This document shows positions 56,778-61,784 of a DNA stretch of 61,784 nucleotides, in pieces. Every line of letters begins with the position of its first letter. Positions within the stretch are counted from its first letter, which is position 1. Source of the stretch: an uncultured Clostridia bacterium (lineage in GTDB: Bacteria; Bacillota; Clostridia; Christensenellales; Borkfalkiaceae); assembly GCA_904374385.1 (NCBI GenBank), contig CAJFGA010000005.1:1-61784 (forward strand), given 5' to 3'. Under the pieces are notes generated by a model. It had not been told where the DNA came from, searched no databases, and saw nothing but the letters and a program-made list of their open reading frames with translations. The position numbers and the translations under genes are program-made.

Positions 56778-59420
56778 TTAACGCACGGCGGCGCGCCGCA
56801 GGCGTGCGGACATCCGCTTTGCCCTGCCCTTCAGGACGCGGCGCAGGATCAGCTTATACAGTTCGCCGGCAGGGATCACGGACAGCGAACAGGCAAATAC
56901 GAACGCCCACTGCCCTGCCGAAAGGGGCGTCAGCGCAAACGCCGCGCGCAGCAGGGGCACCGCGCACAGCAGCACGTTTACCCCGATCCCGATCAAAACG
57001 GTCAAAAACAGCATCTTGTTGGAAAAAAATCCTTTGCCGAAGGCGGAATCTTTTTCCGAACGGATATTGAAAGAATGAAAGAGCTCTAAAAAGGAGAGCA
57101 CAAAAAACGTGATCGTTACCGCAACGGCATTGCCGTAACGCGCGTTCGCGTACAGAAAAGCGAACAGCACGGCGGCCGTCTGAAAGACGCCGTAAAAGAG
57201 AACGGAGATCATGGACTGCGCGCCGAACAGTTCGTTCGCGCGGCGGGGCGGGCGGAGCATGATGTCGCGCTCCGCCTTTTCCGCGCCCAGCGATAGGACG
57301 GGCAGGCTGTCGGTTATCAAATTGATCCAAAGAAGCTGCGTCGCCGTGAGGAAATCGAAAGAATACAGCGCGAGGGTGACCGCGAGGATAGAGAGCACTT
57401 CCGCCAAATTGGTGGCGAGAAAAAATTGGATCGTCCTTTTGATGTTGGAAAAGACCCTTCTCCCCTCCTTGACCGCCGTGACGATGGTGGAAAAATTGTC
57501 GTCGGCGATGACCATATCGGACGCGCTTTTGGTGACGTCTGTGCCGGAACCCATCGCAATGCCGATGTCGGCGGCGCGGATGCTCGGCGCATCGTTGATG
57601 CCGTCGCCCGTCATGGCGACGACGTTCCCCGCCCTTTGCAGGCGCTGTACGATGAGAGATTTGTGTTTGGGACTGACGCGGGCAAATACGCGGCCGGCGG
57701 GGATGCGCGCGTCCAATTCCTGCTCAGACATTGCGTCCAATTCGGCGCCGGTGACGACCTCGCCTTCGTTCTCGGCGATGCCGAGGCGGGAGGCGATGGC
57801 AAATGCCGTATCCCTGTGATCGCCCGTGATCATGACGGGCACGATGCCAGCGCGTTTGCACTCGGCGACCGCTTCCTTTACGCCGGGTTTGGGCGGGTCG
57901 ATCATGCCGCACAGCCCGAGAAAGACGAGCCCCTCTTCCGCGGCTTTATCTCCCTCGTTATAGGCGAACCCGAGCACGCGCAACGCTCTGCCCGCCAAAC
58001 TGCTGTTGACGGCGAGAACGGCGCGCCGATCCTTTTCCGTCATCGGACGGACGGCGCCGTTTTCTAAAACGCGATCCGACTTAGAGAGCAGGATATCCGC
58101 GCCGCCCTTGACCAACCAAAGGCGCTCTTCCTTTGACTGCGCGAGTACGGACATCATTTTGCGTTCGGAGGAGAACGGATTGACGGCGGCGAGCGTAAAC
58201 GACTCTTGCGACAAGGCGGCGCTTTCGGCATAGCGGACGAGGGCGACCTCGGTCGGGTCGCCGAGCAGAGCGCCGTCTTTTCCCTTCACAGAGTTGCAGG
58301 CGCGCATGCAAAGAAGCATCTTTTTGCGCGCATCGGTATCGGTTTTCAGCGTTACGTCATCCGTAAAATCCGACCAAACCGCTTCGACGGTCATGCGGTT
58401 TTCGGTGAGGGTACCCGTCTTGTCGCTGCAGATGCGGTCACATCCGCCCAGCGTTTCAACCGCATGCAGTTTGCGCACGATGGCGCGTTCGCGGCTCATC
58501 TTTTGTACCCCCATCGCCATGATGATGGTCACGACGGCGGGCATGCCTTCCGGGATGGCGGCGACGGCGATCGCCACAGAGGACATAAAGTTGCCGATCA
58601 GCGTGCTGTCTTTAAAGAATATCCCGAAAACGAAAATGACGGCGGCGACGCAGATGACCGCTCCCGAAATGATCTTGCCCAATTTGGCGAGGATCTTTTC
58701 GAGCGGGGTCGCGGCGGCATCCGTTTCCTCTAACAGCGCGGCGATCTTGCCGATCTCGGTTTCCTGCCCCGTATGCACGACGACCGCCTTTGCCTGTCCG
58801 CTGACGACGAAGGAAGAGGAATGCAGCATGTTTTTGCGATCGCCCACGCCCGTGCCCGCCGAAAGGGCGGAAGCGGTTTTAGAGATGCTCTTCGATTCGC
58901 CGGTCAGCGCGGATTCGTCGCAGCGCAGCCGCGCGCAATCGAGAATGCGGCAGTCGGCGGGGATCCTGTCGCCCTCCTCCAAATAGATGATATCGCCCGG
59001 GACGAGCAGGTCGCTTTCGACGAGCGCATCTTTGCCGGCGCGCACGCATTTTGTTCTGCCGACGGAGAGCTGGCGGAGCTTTTCGATGGCGTTATCCGCG
59101 CGGTACTGCTGAATGAAACCGACAAAGGTATTGAGCAGGATGATAAACAGCAGGATGCCCGTATCGACAAGCTCGTGTACGTCGGCGGTGACAAATGCCG
59201 TAACGGCAGTGATCGCCGCGGCGCAGATGAGCAGCACCGTCATAAAGTCGGTGAACTGTGCCAGAAAAAGGCGTACGGGCCCCCGCTTTTTTTTGCGGCG
59301 CAGCTCGTTTTTGCCGAATCGTTTGAGGCGGGCGGAAGCCTCTTCTTCGGACAGGCCGCGTTCGTCTGTATGCAGGGCCGCGAGCGCCTCTTCCGCCGTC
59401 ATGGAAACATAGTCTTGCAT
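56778..59420 (-). CDS. P-type cation ATPase, calcium-transporting type (P2)
   Basis: An 880-residue P2-type ATPase. The N-terminal cation ATPase domain (residues 1-70) precedes membrane helices M1-M2, an actuator domain with LTGESKSISK, and M4 with AIPEGMPAVVTIIMAMGVQKM. The phosphorylation site is CSDKTGTLTEN, the nucleotide domain follows, the hinge is TGDGINDAPSIRAADIGIAMG, and six C-terminal helices close the protein. Length and the PEGMP motif place it with SERCA/PMCA-like pumps such as YloB. It exports Ca2+, or Mn2+, from the cytosol. It is a single gene. Confidence 0.92.
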   Translation of the reverse strand: MQDYVSMTAEEALAALHTDERGLSEEEASARLKRFGKNELRRKKKRGPVRLFLAQFTDFMTVLLICAAAITAVTAFVTADVHELVDTGILLFIILLNTFVGFIQQYRADNAIEKLRQLSVGRTKCVRAGKDALVESDLLVPGDIIYLEEGDRIPADCRILDCARLRCDESALTGESKSISKTASALSAGTGVGDRKNMLHSSSFVVSGQAKAVVVHTGQETEIGKIAALLEETDAAATPLEKILAKLGKIISGAVICVAAVIFVFGIFFKDSTLIGNFMSSVAIAVAAIPEGMPAVVTIIMAMGVQKMSRERAIVRKLHAVETLGGCDRICSDKTGTLTENRMTVEAVWSDFTDDVTLKTDTDARKKMLLCMRACNSVKGKDGALLGDPTEVALVRYAESAALSQESFTLAAVNPFSSERKMMSVLAQSKEERLWLVKGGADILLSKSDRVLENGAVRPMTEKDRRAVLAVNSSLAGRALRVLGFAYNEGDKAAEEGLVFLGLCGMIDPPKPGVKEAVAECKRAGIVPVMITGDHRDTAFAIASRLGIAENEGEVVTGAELDAMSEQELDARIPAGRVFARVSPKHKSLIVQRLQRAGNVVAMTGDGINDAPSIRAADIGIAMGSGTDVTKSASDMVIADDNFSTIVTAVKEGRRVFSNIKRTIQFFLATNLAEVLSILAVTLALYSFDFLTATQLLWINLITDSLPVLSLGAEKAERDIMLRPPRRANELFGAQSMISVLFYGVFQTAAVLFAFLYANARYGNAVAVTITFFVLSFLELFHSFNIRSEKDSAFGKGFFSNKMLFLTVLIGIGVNVLLCAVPLLRAAFALTPLSAGQWAFVFACSLSVIPAGELYKLILRRVLKGRAKRMSARLRRAAVR

Positions 59421-59525
59421 AGATACCTCGTACGATAAACTGTTACATATTTTATTCTCGCACGGCGGCGAATATGTTCCGCTGAAAAAGCAAAAAAAAT
59501 TATTTTATACAAGAATGAAAATCAA

Positions 59526-59555
59526 TTGACAATGCGGGCATAAAAATGTTATTAT
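59526..59555 (+). promoter_or_regulatory. Promoter of tRNA-Val
   Basis: TTGACA (59526-59531), 18-base spacer, TATTAT (59550-59555), about 50 bases before the tRNA. Confidence 0.6.
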
Positions 59556-59603
59556 AGATGTCGCTGATGGCGCGTGCGATGCGCCGTCTGCCCCGCAATA
59601 TTT

Positions 59604-59680
59604 GGGGGTGTAGCTCAGTTGGTTAGAGCGCATGCTTGACATGCATGAGGTCATAGGTTCGAGCCCTACCATCCCCACCA
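59604..59680 (+). tRNA. tRNA-Val (anticodon GAC)
   Basis: A 77-base cloverleaf with CCA encoded. The acceptor arm GGGGGTG pairs with CATCCCC, the D-arm is GCTC/GAGC, the anticodon arm is CATGC-TTGACAT-GCATG with anticodon GAC, and the T-arm contains GGTTCGAGCCC. It reads GUC and GUU codons. The T-box of ilvB has a GUA specifier, so a different valine isoacceptor would be its partner. Confidence 0.95.
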
Positions 59681-59681
59681 C

Positions 59682-59710
59682 AAAAAAGCACCCTGTACGG
59701 GTGCTTTTTT
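59682..59710 (+). terminator. Terminator of tRNA-Val
   Basis: AAAAAAGCACCC pairs with GGGTGCTTTTTT directly after the CCA end. After this point base composition changes to AT-rich. Confidence 0.85.
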
Positions 59711-59839
59711 TATGAAAAAATGAGAACAATGAATCGCGCGTCGTTTGCGTAAGGGCGCGCTCGATACCTCACCGAAAGCCCCCACTTTTGTGGGAGGCAA
59801 ATGAACTATCTCACCATATGGAGACCACAGAACTTGTCC

Positions 59840-61033
59840 TTATTTTGGCGATCTATTGAATTTGCGATGAAGAACAATCAAGCCGAGAATAAGTATCAGC
59901 GGAAAGGCAGTAGCAACAAGCAACCCTATTTTAAGATTACCGCCAACCAAATTGGAAATGCCTCCTACCATTGCAGGGCTTACTGTTGCACCTAAATCTC
60001 CCGCTAAAGCTAAAAATGCGAACATAGCCGTGCCGCCCCTCGGGCACTTCTGCGATGAAATACTGATAGTTCCCGGCCACATAATTCCCACCGAAACGCC
60101 GCAAAGCGCGCAGCCTGCCAATCCGATAATCGGCATAGAGGACAAAGATGCCATTAAATAACATATTACACATAATACACCGCACGCCAGCATTGTTTTG
60201 GTCAAGTCCAACTTCTCACTCATTTTTCCATACAATATTCGGGATATTCCCATAAATACAGCAAACAAGCATGGCCCCGCTAAATCGCCAATACTTTTGG
60301 AAACGCCCATTGCCAACTCTGTAAAAGCGGACGCCCATTGAGCCATAGAAGCTTCGGATGCGCCAGAACAAATCATAAGCAATATCAGCAACCAAAACAA
60401 CGGCAATCTAAACAATTGCCCGGTTCGCATACTGTCGCCATTTTCAGTTAGGCGTTCAATAGGGCAAAAAATGAAATTAAATGTATTCAGTAACGGCACT
60501 ATCGCCCAAATCAATGTAAGAATCTTCCAGTTCCCTGTACCAAAAACTGTAAAAAATAGTGTCGAACCTAAAATCACACCTACAGCACCCCAGCAGTAAA
60601 AGGAGTGCAGTAAACTCATCATACCCTCTTTATTTTCAAAAGGACAGGCTTCAACAATTGGACTGATCAACACTTCAATCAGTCCGCTTCCCATAGCATA
60701 AAGTACTACTGAAATCAGAATTCCTATAAATGGTGTAACGAGCAGCTCAGGCAGGATTGCCATTAACACAAGCCCTGCTGCGGACAACACCTGCGAAGAA
60801 ATCACGCAGATACGATATCCTATTTTATCAACAAATTTTGTAGCGGCAAGATCAATCAGTAATTGTGTCAGATAGAATATCAACGGGATCAGCGCAATCT
60901 TTTCAAACCCAATTTCATAAGTGTTCTTGAATGTCACAAATAAAAGCGGAGTAAAGTTGGCCGCTATAGCTTGAGTAACAAATCCGAGATAACAGGCTAT
61001 AAGGGTTTTCTTATAGTTTTTTTGCTTTGTCAT
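59840..61033 (-). CDS. MFS transporter, AT-rich, probably acquired
   Basis: A 397-residue major facilitator with twelve predicted membrane helices. It begins TKQKNYKKTLIACYLGFVTQAIAANFTPLLF, has DKIGYRICVISSQVLSAAG after helix 3 (the family loop motif region), and a central polar loop near 190-205. The branch resembles sugar- or fucose-permease-like MFS proteins, but the substrate is unclear. The start MTKQKN has GGAAG 8 bases upstream; a TTG five codons earlier is possible. Codon use is clearly AT-richer than in the genes to the left. The gene lies downstream of an AraC-type regulator on the same strand, behind its own promoter. Confidence 0.82.
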   Translation of the reverse strand: MTKQKNYKKTLIACYLGFVTQAIAANFTPLLFVTFKNTYEIGFEKIALIPLIFYLTQLLIDLAATKFVDKIGYRICVISSQVLSAAGLVLMAILPELLVTPFIGILISVVLYAMGSGLIEVLISPIVEACPFENKEGMMSLLHSFYCWGAVGVILGSTLFFTVFGTGNWKILTLIWAIVPLLNTFNFIFCPIERLTENGDSMRTGQLFRLPLFWLLILLMICSGASEASMAQWASAFTELAMGVSKSIGDLAGPCLFAVFMGISRILYGKMSEKLDLTKTMLACGVLCVICYLMASLSSMPIIGLAGCALCGVSVGIMWPGTISISSQKCPRGGTAMFAFLALAGDLGATVSPAMVGGISNLVGGNLKIGLLVATAFPLILILGLIVLHRKFNRSPK

Positions 61034-61075
61034 GACTAATACTTCCAAGCAGATAATATATTATAATTTGATTGC

Positions 61076-61104
61076 ATTATATCATCATAACTAAGCAACT
61101 TCAA
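61076..61104 (-). promoter_or_regulatory. Promoter of the MFS gene
   Basis: Reverse strand: TTGAAG (61099-61104), 17-base spacer, TATAAT (61076-61081). Confidence 0.55.
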
Positions 61105-61140
61105 GCAAAATAATGGGTACAAAAAAACCAGAAATATGCA

Positions 61141-61784
61141 CTATTTACCCATCGCCCGATATTGCCCCGGTGTGTATCCATAGCATTGACGAAATTGCCG
61201 AATAAAATAATGTACAGAATTGAACCCACAGGAATAGCTGATCTCTTTAAATGTCAGCGTTGTATCCTTAATCAGTCTGTGGGCAATTTGAAGCCTGTGT
61301 TGAATAAGAGCTTCCACAGGAGAACATCCCATATATGTTTTAAAACAACGCCCTGCTTCACTTCGACTGACATTAGCAGCTTTGGCAATATCCTCAAGTG
61401 TAACTGACTCTGTATAATGCTCCTGGATATACGAGAGCATCTTCTGAATCCTTATTTGAGTATTGATTTGAATACGTATGTTTTCCGCCTTCGGTAAATC
61501 ATCAAAGTTTGAGAATATATATTCTAATATCCTGCTAAGGTATCTTTGAACAGCCATTTCGTAACATTGCCCCTGTTCACTCATTAGATAATAAACATTT
61601 TTAATTAACCGATTCACCTCTTCATGCCAACTATTTTTTTGATTGAACACAACAAAAGGCAATTCATCACAGTGAGCGATAGGTTGAATATATTTCCGAT
61701 AAATCTCACTGGTTTCTGGTGCAATAACGCCTCCCGAAAAGACAATATTCGGCATAGGATCAGGAATATCGCCAGATAATTGCT
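61141..61784 (-). CDS. AraC-family transcriptional regulator, N-terminus cut by window edge
   Basis: At least 213 residues; the frame stays open to the window end (QLSGDIPDP precedes the first visible Met at 61755), so the true start is outside. The C-terminal double helix-turn-helix is complete: MLSYIQEHYTESVTLEDIAKAANVSRSEAGRCFKTYMGCSPVEALIQHRLQIAHRLIKDTTLTFKEISYSCGFNSVHYFIRQFRQCYGYTPGQYR. The N-terminal part should be a cupin-like sensor domain. It probably controls the MFS transporter gene 107 bases downstream. Like that gene it is AT-rich and looks foreign to the rest of the window. Confidence 0.85.
   Translation of the reverse strand, partial: QLSGDIPDPMPNIVFSGGVIAPETSEIYRKYIQPIAHCDELPFVVFNQKNSWHEEVNRLIKNVYYLMSEQGQCYEMAVQRYLSRILEYIFSNFDDLPKAENIRIQINTQIRIQKMLSYIQEHYTESVTLEDIAKAANVSRSEAGRCFKTYMGCSPVEALIQHRLQIAHRLIKDTTLTFKEISYSCGFNSVHYFIRQFRQCYGYTPGQYRAMGK

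Noticed and set aside
59604..59680. Integration site with duplicated tRNA end
   Set aside because: I looked for a second copy of the tRNA-Val 3' end in the following 2 kb and saw none; the island idea is kept only as a composition-based finding.

Overview
The window looks like a chromosome piece from an uncultured, GC-rich, spore-forming member of the Clostridia (Firmicutes). The signs are a SpoIIID regulator, a SigH-type sigma factor, CwlD, Mini-RNase III, a T-box leader, strong GGAGG ribosome binding sites, TTGACA/TATAAT promoters and 2-hydroxyacyl-CoA dehydratase-type proteins. A gut Christensenellales-like lineage is plausible, but that is an inference from overall style. No phage, plasmid or CRISPR locus is visible.

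Region 1 (1-12 kb): the start of tyrS; a NifU-like scaffold gene followed by a GGGtGRT-family gene; a decayed lactate dehydrogenase remnant beside a dispersed double-hairpin repeat; a Gfo/Idh/MocA oxidoreductase, a HAD phosphatase and argS; ychF; then a structured leader RNA with a strong terminator in front of a heterodimeric ABC exporter pair. Region 2 (12-17 kb): ilvB-ilvN behind a T-box leader whose specifier reads as a valine codon. It is divergent from a GntR/ABC-2 transporter operon. ilvB carries a 13-bp tandem duplication that changes its C-terminus, and encodes an unusual cysteine-rich insert.

Region 3 (17-30 kb): a NahK-like sugar kinase; a CsoR/RcnR-family sensor with its own G/C-tract palindromic operator in an operon with an EamA transporter; a Nim-like PNPOx protein, an acyltransferase, and a YfbR-type nucleotidase; thiT under a TPP riboswitch; an iron-sulfur flavoprotein, a sirtuin and a membrane protein; then a second ABC exporter pair divergent from a MarR regulator. 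Region 4 (30-48 kb): lemA with a DUF2207 protein; an ATPase and two small uncharacterised proteins; gpsA; a compact mrnC-rlmB-sigH-dnaX-ybaB-recR cluster; cwlD; a two-gene BadF/HgdB-type system; spoIIID; a TtcA-like protein and a small kinase.

Region 5 (48-61.8 kb): a repeat-rich spacer; a 61-residue protein preceded by Spo0A-box-like sequences; an araB-araD-araA-GH36 operon for L-arabinose; a Nudix hydrolase; a DUF1540 protein; ribosomal protein L9; a calcium-type P-ATPase; tRNA-Val(GAC); and finally an AT-rich MFS transporter plus AraC-type regulator that looks foreign to the rest.

Most genes are housekeeping or transport. The points most worth follow-up are the structured leader at 8199-8330, the Spo0A-box-like cluster before the small gene at 48662, the split BadF/HgdB pair, the cysteine insert and frameshift in ilvB, the CsoR-like/EamA operon, and the dispersed double-hairpin repeat. 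No clearly new multi-gene system could be demonstrated from sequence alone.
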